A DNA stretch of 64,000 nucleotides, taken from the NCBI RefSeq assembly GCF_006757745.1, contig NZ_AP019740.1:1364001-1428000 (forward strand), in the 5' to 3' direction. Positions 57,083 to 64,000 of this stretch are shown one piece after another. Source of the stretch: Acinetobacter radioresistens DSM 6976 = NBRC 102413 = CIP 103788. GTDB lineage: Bacteria; Pseudomonadota; Gammaproteobacteria; Pseudomonadales; Moraxellaceae. The notes beneath the pieces are model-generated. The model searched no databases. It had not been told where the DNA came from and saw only the letters and a list, made by a program, of their open reading frames with translations. The position numbers and the translations under genes are program-made. Position 1 is the stretch's first letter. The number at the start of each line of letters is the position of its first letter.

Positions 57083-58408
57083 ATGTCTTTACAGTCAAGG
57101 ACGTTATTACGTCATGCTCTGATGGCCTGTCTATTTACAGTTATTGTGCCATCACATAGTTATGCTGAAAATATTAGCAATTTTGGATCTGCGTATGCCA
57201 AAGTACAGAGCTATCAGGCACAAGCTGAAATAGCTCGGCATTATGCACAAATTTCTGATTTAAATATTCGCCAAAGCGAATTATGGCAAAATCCGAGCCT
57301 AACGGTTGAACAGTCAGGATTCGGTTCAGATCAGGAGCAGGAATTCAGCCTCGGTATTCGCCAGCCCTTAGATATTTTTGGTCAGCGCAAGCTTAGCCAG
57401 GCCATAGCCAATACATCAGGTCAGCAGCTGCAATTGCAACAACAGTTATGGAATGCGCAAAGCCAATTAATTGTCAGATATGCATGGTCACAGTTAACAA
57501 TTGCAGAAACGGAACGTACTGTTTATGCATCGCAGCTTAGAGTAAGTAAAGCTAATTTAGAGAGTGCCCAGAAGCGCTATCAGGCAGGAAGCATTGCTCT
57601 GGTTGATTATGAGCGGGCTCAGATTGAAGCGTTAGAAATGGAACGGCTTTATCAGCAGGCTGTATTAAATCAGCAGTAGGCAGGGCGTCAACTCTCAAAT
57701 TTATGGGGTGAAACCTATGCACAAATTGATTTAAGCAAAACTTCTATTCCTTGGCCAGATCAGAGTAATCAGACAGTACAGCATTATATTTCTGAAGGAT
57801 GGCTAGAAAAACTTTATGCTTTAAATATTCGGCAGTCCAATTACCGGATTGAACGTTTAAAAGTTCAAGCTCGTCCACAGCCCGCCTTAAATGTAGGGAT
57901 GAACCGTACAAGGTCTCCTGATGAAAATAATGAGACGGTGTTAACACTGGGGGTCGATCTTCCCCTTAATCTTTTCGACCGTCAGCAATATACTATTCCT
58001 ATTGCGCAACAGCAGCAGATCTTGCTGAATCAACAGCAGCAGCGTGAACTAAAACAGCAAATACTTGATATTGCAAATAGCATGCATCAGCTCAAGGCTT
58101 TACGGAATCAATATGAACTGATTACAAGTCAAATTGACTTGGCTGAAAAAGTCCAGAGCCGAACTTTACAGGGTTTTAAGGCAGGTAAATTGTCAATTAC
58201 AGATGTCCAGCAGGCGACTTCACAACTGTACAGTCTACGTTTGGCAATGTTACAGACATTACGGCAAGCCTGGCAAAGTGCACTTGGTGCTGAAGCCCTG
58301 AGTATTGGAACAAGCTATGAAGAAATCAGCCGTTCTGATGCCTACATACAACTAAATCAAAGTGCGGCTGAAACATTACAGAATTTAATTAATGAGGGGA
58401 CACGATAA
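57083..58408 (+). pseudogene. czcC: CzcC-like outer-membrane efflux factor, interrupted by an in-frame amber codon
   Basis: A TolC-type outer-membrane factor for the tripartite RND pump. The signal peptide ends SHSYA, followed by long coiled-coil helices (SYQAQAEIARHYAQISDLNIRQSELWQNPSLTVEQSG, LRVSKANLESAQKRYQAGSIALVDYERAQIEALEMERLYQQAVLNQ). A TAG at 57677-57679 stops the frame at LNQQ*AGRQLSNLWGE. The same frame then continues with no further stop to 58408, with the second helical repeat (LKALRNQYELITSQIDLAEKVQSRTLQGFKAG). One point mutation or read error explains it. ATG 57083 is preferred over the GTG at 57071. It abuts czcB. Confidence 0.85.
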
Positions 58409-59647
58409 ATGAACTTGAAACAATATGGAAAATTATCCCAGCCTCTCATGATTGCGATTCTGATTGCACTAACCGCACTGGTCAGCCTGATCATCTGGTT
58501 AAATAAGCAGGAAACGAGAACTGCTGAACATGGACATGAGGATGAACATACCGGAGACGGCGAGGCTGAGGCTCATGCGACAGAAGAGCATGTTAAGGAA
58601 AAGGAAGGCGAGATAAAACTGACAGCCCGGCAAATGGCTGAACAGGGTCTAAAAGTCGCCATAGCAACTACAGGCCCAGTGGAAGAGGTTACTCTGTTGC
58701 CAGGTAAACTGGTCGTAAATACTGACCAGCAAGCTCATGTATCGCCGAGTTTCAGTGGTCATGTTGAGCAAGTAAAGGTGTCTTTAGGGCAAAGTGTTCA
58801 AAAAGGACAAACTCTAGCCGTGCTTTTGGTTCCTGAACTGATTGATCAGCAGGCAAATTTACGTATGGCACAGGCAAATCTTCAGCTTGCCAAACAAGAC
58901 TATCAACGTGAACAGCAGCTCTGGACACAGGGTATTTCAGCCAAACAGGATTATCAGCGTGCTGAAAATGCATACCGTCAGGCACAGCTTGCTGTACAAG
59001 CCTCACAGGCACGCTTAAATGCCTTAGGGGCAAGTAGTAATACTCATGGGCGCTTTGTTATTCGGGCACCGATTTCTGGTGTCATTAGTCAGAAAGATAT
59101 TGTAGTAGGTGAAAATGTCCAATTGGCTGATCAAATTTTTGTCATTGAACAGCTCAATAATTTATGGCTTGAGTTTACTTTACCCGCTCAATACGCAGGA
59201 CCACTACAAGCCGGACAGAAAGTTTTATTTAAACTAATGGGTACAGAGCAGACCCATACTGCACGAATACAAAGTTTAACCTCGCAGGCAGACAGTCAGA
59301 CAGGGCGGCTAATAGTCCGTGCCAAGCTTGATACGCAGTCTGCCAGTTTACGTCCTAATGTATTAGTGAGTGTTTTGATGGCCAAGCCTGCTGCTAAAAC
59401 GTCTCTTCGGGTAAAAAAAGCAGCCGTACAACGTATTGAAGGCAAAGATACCGTTTTTATTTTGCAATCTGAAGAAAAAGGACAGGTTCATCTAAAGGCT
59501 CAACAGGTGAAATTGGGCCAAGCCTCAGGTAACGGGGAATGGCTTGAGGTAATTTCCGGGCTTGCTAACGGCAAGAAGTATATTAGTGAAGGTAGTTTTC
59601 TGCTGAAGTCTGAACTGGAAAAAGATGAGGCCGGTCATGAACACTAA
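58409..59647 (+). CDS. czcB: RND efflux periplasmic adaptor, CzcB-like
   Basis: A 412-residue membrane-fusion protein. One N-terminal anchor (MIAILIALTALVSLIIWL) is followed by a His/Glu-rich stretch (AEHGHEDEHTGDGEAEAHATEEHV), likely metal-binding. The lipoyl/barrel-sandwich halves are SPSFSGHVEQVKVSLGQSVQKGQTLAVL and GRFVIRAPISGVISQKDIVVGENV, around a coiled-coil hairpin (LAKQDYQREQQLWTQGISAKQDYQRAENAYRQAQ). It links CzcA to CzcC. Its ATG follows the czcC stop directly, and it overlaps czcA. Confidence 0.92.
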   Translation: MNLKQYGKLSQPLMIAILIALTALVSLIIWLNKQETRTAEHGHEDEHTGDGEAEAHATEEHVKEKEGEIKLTARQMAEQGLKVAIATTGPVEEVTLLPGKLVVNTDQQAHVSPSFSGHVEQVKVSLGQSVQKGQTLAVLLVPELIDQQANLRMAQANLQLAKQDYQREQQLWTQGISAKQDYQRAENAYRQAQLAVQASQARLNALGASSNTHGRFVIRAPISGVISQKDIVVGENVQLADQIFVIEQLNNLWLEFTLPAQYAGPLQAGQKVLFKLMGTEQTHTARIQSLTSQADSQTGRLIVRAKLDTQSASLRPNVLVSVLMAKPAAKTSLRVKKAAVQRIEGKDTVFILQSEEKGQVHLKAQQVKLGQASGNGEWLEVISGLANGKKYISEGSFLLKSELEKDEAGHEH

Positions 59648-62600
59648 CTCTGAACTGCCAAGAGCAGAAGGCCTGTTTGAACGTATTATCCAGTTCTCTA
59701 TTCAACATGCTATATGGGTCATGCTGTTTGCCTGTATCTGGATTGCAGTTGGAATTTACAGTTATCAAAAGTTACCTATTGATGCAGTACCAGATATTAC
59801 GAACACCCAAGTACAGATTAATACCCAGGCAAATGGGTTTACTGCACTTGAAGTAGAACAACGTATTACTTATCCCATTGAAAATGCAATGGCCGGAATT
59901 CCTGATCTGGAATTAACTCGTTCTATTTCCCGCTATGGACTGTCTCAAGTTACCATTGTATTTGAAGATGGTACCGATATTTATTGGGCACGTCAGCAGA
60001 TTAACCAGCGGTTACAAGAGATTCAGGCAGAGTTACCGGCACAAACCAGTCCAATCATGTCACCTGTTTCTACAGGGCTTGGAGAAATTTATCAATGGGT
60101 ACTAAGAGCAGAGCCAAAGGCGAAAAAATCTGATGGAACTGCTTATACCGCTATGGATTTACGTGAAATTCAGGATTGGGTAGTTCGGCCTCAGTTGCAG
60201 CGTGTACAAGGTGTGGCTGAAGTGAACAGTATTGGCGGTTTTGAAAAAAACTATGTGGTATCACCTGACTTCAGCTACATGCAACAGCTTAATATCTCTT
60301 TAGAACAGCTACAGCAGGCTCTAAACCAAAATAATGAAAATAGAGGAGCAGGATTTATTGAAGATAATGGACAGCAACTTACAGTCCGTATTCCTTGCAC
60401 ACTCAACAACATTTCAGATATTGAGAATACTTTAGTCACCAGTTCCAGTGGTCGTGCCATTCGGGTCAGTAACATTGCGCAAGTTTCCATAGGACATGAT
60501 CTAAGAACAGGTGGCGCAACCTATAATGGTGAAGAAACTGTTCTGGGAATTGCCATGATGGCAATGGGAGAAAATAGCCGGACTGTTTCTAAAGCGGTAG
60601 ATGCCAAAATCCGGGATATTCAAAACAGTTTACCCAAGGGAGTATTTATAGAAACGGTCTATGACCGTACGTCTCTGGTTGAAAAAGCGATTAAAACTGT
60701 ACAGAAAAATCTGGTTGAGGGAGCGGTACTTGTTATTGTTATACTATTCTTATTTTTGGGAAACATACGAGCAGCTCTGATTACCGCCTGCGTTATTCCG
60801 CTCTCCATGCTATTTACCTTAACAGGAATGGCACAAAAAAATATTAGTGCTAATTTGATGAGTCTGGGGGCACTAGATTTTGGAATTATTGTTGATGGTG
60901 CAGTGGTAATTGTTGAAAACTGTATACGCCGTTTGGCCCATGCACAGCAGTTACTTAAACGTCCATTAACACAAAGTGAGCGATTTAAAGAGGCGTTTTT
61001 AGCTGCTCGACAGGCACGACGTCCCCTGATTTTCGGGCAGCTTATTATTTTAGTGGTGTATTTACCAATTTTTGCTTTAAGTGGTATAGAAGCGAAAATG
61101 TTCCATCCGATGGCTTTGACTGTAGTCCTGGCACTGATTGCTGCAATGATTCTGTCTATAACTTTTGTCCCTGCTGCAGTCGCTTTATGGGTTAAAGGAG
61201 ATATTCGCGAAACTGAAAGTGGCTGGATGACTTCGCTCAAGAAATCTTATGAAAAGACTTTAAATGTTGCTTATGAATATAAAGCAGTAGTCTTAACATT
61301 TGCTATTTGTCTTCTGGTGGTTACAGGTGTTTTAACTACTAAACTTGGGAGCGAGTTTGCGCCACAGCTTGGTGAAGGTGATTTTGCCGTACAACAATTA
61401 CGTTCTCCTAGTACAGGATTAGAAGAATCTTTACGTATGCAGGAAAACACAGAAAAGCTTTTATTAAAGAATTTTCCTGAAATTAAAGCAGTATTTGCAC
61501 GTACCGGCACCGCTGAAGTCGCAACAGATGTCATGCCACCTAATATTTCTGATGGCTATATCATGCTTAAACCAAATGAAAAATGGCCTGACCCTAAAGA
61601 GAGCATTGATGAGCTCCGATCCCGGATGGAAAGTTACCTTGCAACAATTCCGGGGAATAACAGTGAATTTTCTCAACCGATTGAGCTGCGTTTTAATGAG
61701 TTAATTTCAGGGGTACGTAGCGATGTAGGAGTCAAGATTTTTGGTGATGATATGCAAGTTCTCAATGGCGAGGCTGCTAAAATTGCCAAAATTATTCAGC
61801 AGGTCGCAGGAAGCAGTGCGGTAAAGGTTGAGCAAACCTCAGGTTTGCCTTTACTCAATGTTGAGGTTGATAAGTTTTTAGCTTCGCAATATGGCTTAAG
61901 TGTTAAATCTATTCAAGATGTGATAGCTACTGCCATTGGCGGACAGCAGGTTGGAGAAATTCTGGAAGGAGACCGCCGTTTTGATTTCGTTATTCGTTTA
62001 AGAGATCAGGACAGAAATGTGGCTGATGTTTCCCAATTGCCAATACGACTCCCAAATGGCGGCAGTATTATATTGTCTGATGTCGCAAAAGTTGCCAGTA
62101 TTGAAGGTATCAATCAGGTAAGTCGTGAGAACGGTAAACGCCGTATGGTTATCACTGCCAACGTTGAAGGGCGAGACTTGGGCTCATTTATCAGTGACTT
62201 GCAGACACAGCTTAAAACCTATGATTTACCAAGTGGCTACTGGATAGAATATGGTGGCCAGTTTGAAAATCTGGCTTCAGCTAAAACCCGTATGCAAATT
62301 GTTATTCCATTGGCTCTAATTACGATTTTTATTTTATTGATAGCAGTTTTTCATAATATGAAAGACAGTTTTCTGGTATTCACAGGTGTTCCTTTTGCAT
62401 TGACGGGAGGAGTTCTGTTTCTCTGGCTGAGAGATATTCCATTATCCATGTCAGCAGGGATTGGATTTATTGCTTTATCTGGTGTGGCTGTACTGAATGG
62501 TCTGGTAATGCTGACGTTTATTAAAGAGTTACGCTTGAAGTACAACTTGCATGAAGCGGTATGGCAGGGGGCGATTTTACGATTGCGTCCTGTATTAATG

Positions 62601-62774
62601 ACGGCTTGCGTGGCATCACTGGGCTTTGTTCCTATGGCGCTTGCTACAGGTACAGGTGCTGAAGTACAAAGGCCCCTTGCAACTGTAGTCATCGGTGGAA
62701 TTATATCGTCTACCTTGCTCACACTTGTACTGTTGCCTATTCTCTATAGATGGGTGAATAGTCCTCAGAGGTAA
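59637..62774 (+). CDS. czcA: CzcA-family heavy-metal efflux RND pump
   Basis: A 1045-residue inner-membrane RND transporter. It has the HME N-terminus (YQKLPIDAVPDITNTQVQINTQANGFTALEVEQRITYPIENAMAGIPDLELTRSISRYGLSQVTIVFEDGTDIYWARQQINQRL). The TM4 proton-relay region is LMSLGALDFGIIVDGAVVIVENCIRR, carrying the DFGxxxDG-type acidic residues typical of metal pumps. The second half repeats the fold and has LSGVAVLNGLVMLTFIKELR. It exports divalent metals (Co, Zn, Cd) by proton antiport. ATG 59637 with GAGG upstream is preferred over 59625. It overlaps czcB. Confidence 0.94.
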   Translation: MNTNSELPRAEGLFERIIQFSIQHAIWVMLFACIWIAVGIYSYQKLPIDAVPDITNTQVQINTQANGFTALEVEQRITYPIENAMAGIPDLELTRSISRYGLSQVTIVFEDGTDIYWARQQINQRLQEIQAELPAQTSPIMSPVSTGLGEIYQWVLRAEPKAKKSDGTAYTAMDLREIQDWVVRPQLQRVQGVAEVNSIGGFEKNYVVSPDFSYMQQLNISLEQLQQALNQNNENRGAGFIEDNGQQLTVRIPCTLNNISDIENTLVTSSSGRAIRVSNIAQVSIGHDLRTGGATYNGEETVLGIAMMAMGENSRTVSKAVDAKIRDIQNSLPKGVFIETVYDRTSLVEKAIKTVQKNLVEGAVLVIVILFLFLGNIRAALITACVIPLSMLFTLTGMAQKNISANLMSLGALDFGIIVDGAVVIVENCIRRLAHAQQLLKRPLTQSERFKEAFLAARQARRPLIFGQLIILVVYLPIFALSGIEAKMFHPMALTVVLALIAAMILSITFVPAAVALWVKGDIRETESGWMTSLKKSYEKTLNVAYEYKAVVLTFAICLLVVTGVLTTKLGSEFAPQLGEGDFAVQQLRSPSTGLEESLRMQENTEKLLLKNFPEIKAVFARTGTAEVATDVMPPNISDGYIMLKPNEKWPDPKESIDELRSRMESYLATIPGNNSEFSQPIELRFNELISGVRSDVGVKIFGDDMQVLNGEAAKIAKIIQQVAGSSAVKVEQTSGLPLLNVEVDKFLASQYGLSVKSIQDVIATAIGGQQVGEILEGDRRFDFVIRLRDQDRNVADVSQLPIRLPNGGSIILSDVAKVASIEGINQVSRENGKRRMVITANVEGRDLGSFISDLQTQLKTYDLPSGYWIEYGGQFENLASAKTRMQIVIPLALITIFILLIAVFHNMKDSFLVFTGVPFALTGGVLFLWLRDIPLSMSAGIGFIALSGVAVLNGLVMLTFIKELRLKYNLHEAVWQGAILRLRPVLMTACVASLGFVPMALATGTGAEVQRPLATVVIGGIISSTLLTLVLLPILYRWVNSPQR

Positions 62775-62786
62775 AGTGAGTCTTAT

Positions 62787-62818
62787 GAAAGCCTTTGACT
62801 GTTCAAAGGCTTTCTTTT
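62787..62818 (+). terminator. Terminator of the czc operon
   Basis: Perfect 12-bp stem GAAAGCCTTTGA (62787-62798) / TCAAAGGCTTTC (62803-62814), then TTTT. Confidence 0.85.
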
Positions 62819-63035
62819 AAAGGTAATTTTATAGTAGAAAAATTTCAAAAGTGTAAATATATAATAAGTGACTTCAGGAGAAGTAGGTCCAAGCTTTAAC
62901 TGCTATTTAGAATAATAATCCTCAGAGAGTAGAACGAATTCACATGAAAAGACTTATATATAAAAAATGCTGAATGGTGAAATAGGGGCTATGTATTAAA
63001 TAAGCCATGAGATTTATTTCTGTATAGCTTAATTA
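62819..63035. other. Gap between czcA terminator and indolepyruvate oxidoreductase gene
   Basis: No credible ORF, repeat or RNA gene; ordinary AT-rich spacer. Confidence 0.35.
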
Positions 63036-63092
63036 AGTAGCTGAACAGGTACAGCAAGATTCAAGTCTGGGTTTAATCCTGTTTCAGCTACT
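63036..63092 (-). terminator. Long hairpin downstream of the indolepyruvate oxidoreductase gene
   Basis: Arms AGTAGCTGAACAGG (63036-63049) and CCTGTTTCAGCTACT (63078-63092) pair with one bulge around a 28-base loop. There is no strong U-tract on the minus strand. Confidence 0.45.
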
Positions 63093-63109
63093 ATATACAC
63101 TTATCCTGT

Positions 63110-64000
63110 TTATTGATCAGCTCTATGGAGACTTAACGAAAGCTCATCCCAACATTGTATTGCTGTTTCCATTGCTTGCATTTTGACAGGGCCAAAACCC
63201 CTTACATCTGCAGGTAATTTAGCGATTTGCTGAGCAACAGATAAATCATAATTTTCAGGTGCAGAAGTAATGGATTTCACAAATGTGATATAACGATCAC
63301 GCCAAGCCTGTTCTTTTTGTCGTTCTTGCTGTAACGCAAAGGGATCAAGGAACGTTTCCCGAAGCCACTGCAGTCGTCCAAGAATCATCATTGGAATGCG
63401 CATCCAATATCCGAAAGCACGTTTGCGTATAGTACCATGAGCCCCCAAAGCTGGAGGTGCTAAATGATAAGTTAAACGCAGACCTTGACCAAACTGCGCT
63501 TCAATAGACTGTTTAAAACTTTTTCCTGTGAGTAAGCGTGCAACTTCGTATTCATCTTTATATGCCATGACTCTATATAGCTGAGTCGCTATTGTTTCAG
63601 CCAGGTCTTCTGGTAAGACTTTGGCAGCCTGTTCCACAAGTGCTCGATACTGGGCTGCATAATCCTGATTCCAGTACTCGACAAGGCGAGAAGAGCGGTC
63701 TTCAACTAATTCGGCCAATGTAGCTGGTTTATTCTTTACTGTTATTGTTGCAATAATGCGTTTTGCTAAGTCAGGATCACTCATCAGATGACAACCGATG
63801 CGGAAAGCTTCAAGATTTTTTTCAGCTGCAGTGGCATTAAGATAGATGGCCTTTTCAATACTTTCACGATTTAACGGGATCTGACCTGATTGCCAAGCCA
63901 TTCCAAGTAGTATCTGATTTGCAAAGATTGCATCACCCAGCACTAGTGTAGCAATACGTGTTACGGGCAAAGATAAGAGTTTTCCTTGTGTAGTGCGATT
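63110..64000 (-). CDS. Indolepyruvate ferredoxin oxidoreductase, fused form, C-terminal part (cut by window end)
   Basis: The frame is open to the last base, so the N-terminal TPP/Fe-S parts lie outside. About 296 residues are visible. First is the end of the pyruvate oxidoreductase gamma-like domain (MPVTRIATLVLGDAIFANQILLGMAWQSGQIPLNRESIEKAIYLN). It is followed by the DUF6537-type region with LTYHLAPPALGAHGTIRKRAFGYWMRIPMMILGRLQWLRETFLDPF. The enzyme decarboxylates aryl-pyruvates from aromatic amino acids to aryl-acetyl-CoA with ferredoxin, linking to the transaminase at 11749 in principle. There is no gene symbol because the IorA part is not visible. Confidence 0.85.
   Translation of the reverse strand, partial: NRTTQGKLLSLPVTRIATLVLGDAIFANQILLGMAWQSGQIPLNRESIEKAIYLNATAAEKNLEAFRIGCHLMSDPDLAKRIIATITVKNKPATLAELVEDRSSRLVEYWNQDYAAQYRALVEQAAKVLPEDLAETIATQLYRVMAYKDEYEVARLLTGKSFKQSIEAQFGQGLRLTYHLAPPALGAHGTIRKRAFGYWMRIPMMILGRLQWLRETFLDPFALQQERQKEQAWRDRYITFVKSITSAPENYDLSVAQQIAKLPADVRGFGPVKMQAMETAIQCWDELSLSLHRADQ

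Noticed and set aside
60659..61240. 193-codon ORF on the minus strand inside czcA
   Set aside because: It lies wholly within the conserved RND gene in an antisense frame and has no family resemblance.

Overview
The window looks like a chromosomal segment of a Moraxellaceae gammaproteobacterium, most likely Acinetobacter. The clues are AT-rich DNA with very AT-rich intergenic stretches, a PutA lacking the N-terminal ribbon-helix-helix repressor domain and paired with a divergent Lrp-type regulator, a DcaP-like porin, fused indolepyruvate oxidoreductase, and an aspartate/alanine antiporter with aspartate 4-decarboxylase. The genus is an inference; no rRNA or other marker gene is present. I saw no tRNA, CRISPR array or complete prophage.

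Region 1 (1-8.3 kb) is amino-acid catabolism: the end of a DNA glycosylase-like gene, then putA / Lrp-type regulator / putP for proline use, then aspartate ammonia-lyase. Region 2 (8.3-18.7 kb) holds a small hypothetical protein, a PLD/cardiolipin-synthase-like lipoprotein, the glutathione-dependent formaldehyde dehydrogenase, and an aromatic amino-acid block: aromatic aminotransferase, AroP permease, IclR regulator, HppD and a DAHP synthase. The DAHP synthase leader carries two consecutive aromatic-rich mini-ORFs with an attenuator-type terminator between them, the most striking regulatory structure in the window.

Region 3 (18.7-24.2 kb) has an MFS transporter, gcvH, an AraC regulator, a MaoC-type hydratase and an ABC exporter. 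Region 4 (24.3-31.4 kb) is a cyclic-di-GMP signalling patch: an intact GAF-GGDEF gene, a Cache-GGDEF gene, and a decayed GAF-GGDEF paralogue with one frameshift and one nonsense codon. It also contains an IS481-family insertion whose exact ends (28553-29749) are set by terminal inverted repeats and a perfect 7-bp target duplication. Region 5 (31.6-42.2 kb) contains a YbdG-type mechanosensitive channel, sstT and two DUF genes in an apparent operon, an ArsR-type regulator with two well-placed cysteines next to a SulP transporter, dps, a large orphan protein resembling phage tail-sheath/TIM-barrel proteins, and small membrane and lipoproteins.

Region 6 (42.5-50 kb) has a DcaP-like porin, a tight four-gene cassette (class II aldolase, D-2-hydroxyacid dehydrogenase, PaaG-like isomerase/hydratase, nitronate monooxygenase) and a hipA-hipB-type pair in reversed order. 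Region 7 (50-56.5 kb) has a bestrophin-like channel, the aspT-asdA aspartate/alanine decarboxylation operon and a DUF4010/MgtC-like membrane protein. Region 8 (56.6-62.8 kb) is a czcICBA-type heavy-metal efflux operon in which czcC is interrupted by one in-frame amber codon. The window ends inside a fused indolepyruvate ferredoxin oxidoreductase gene on the minus strand.
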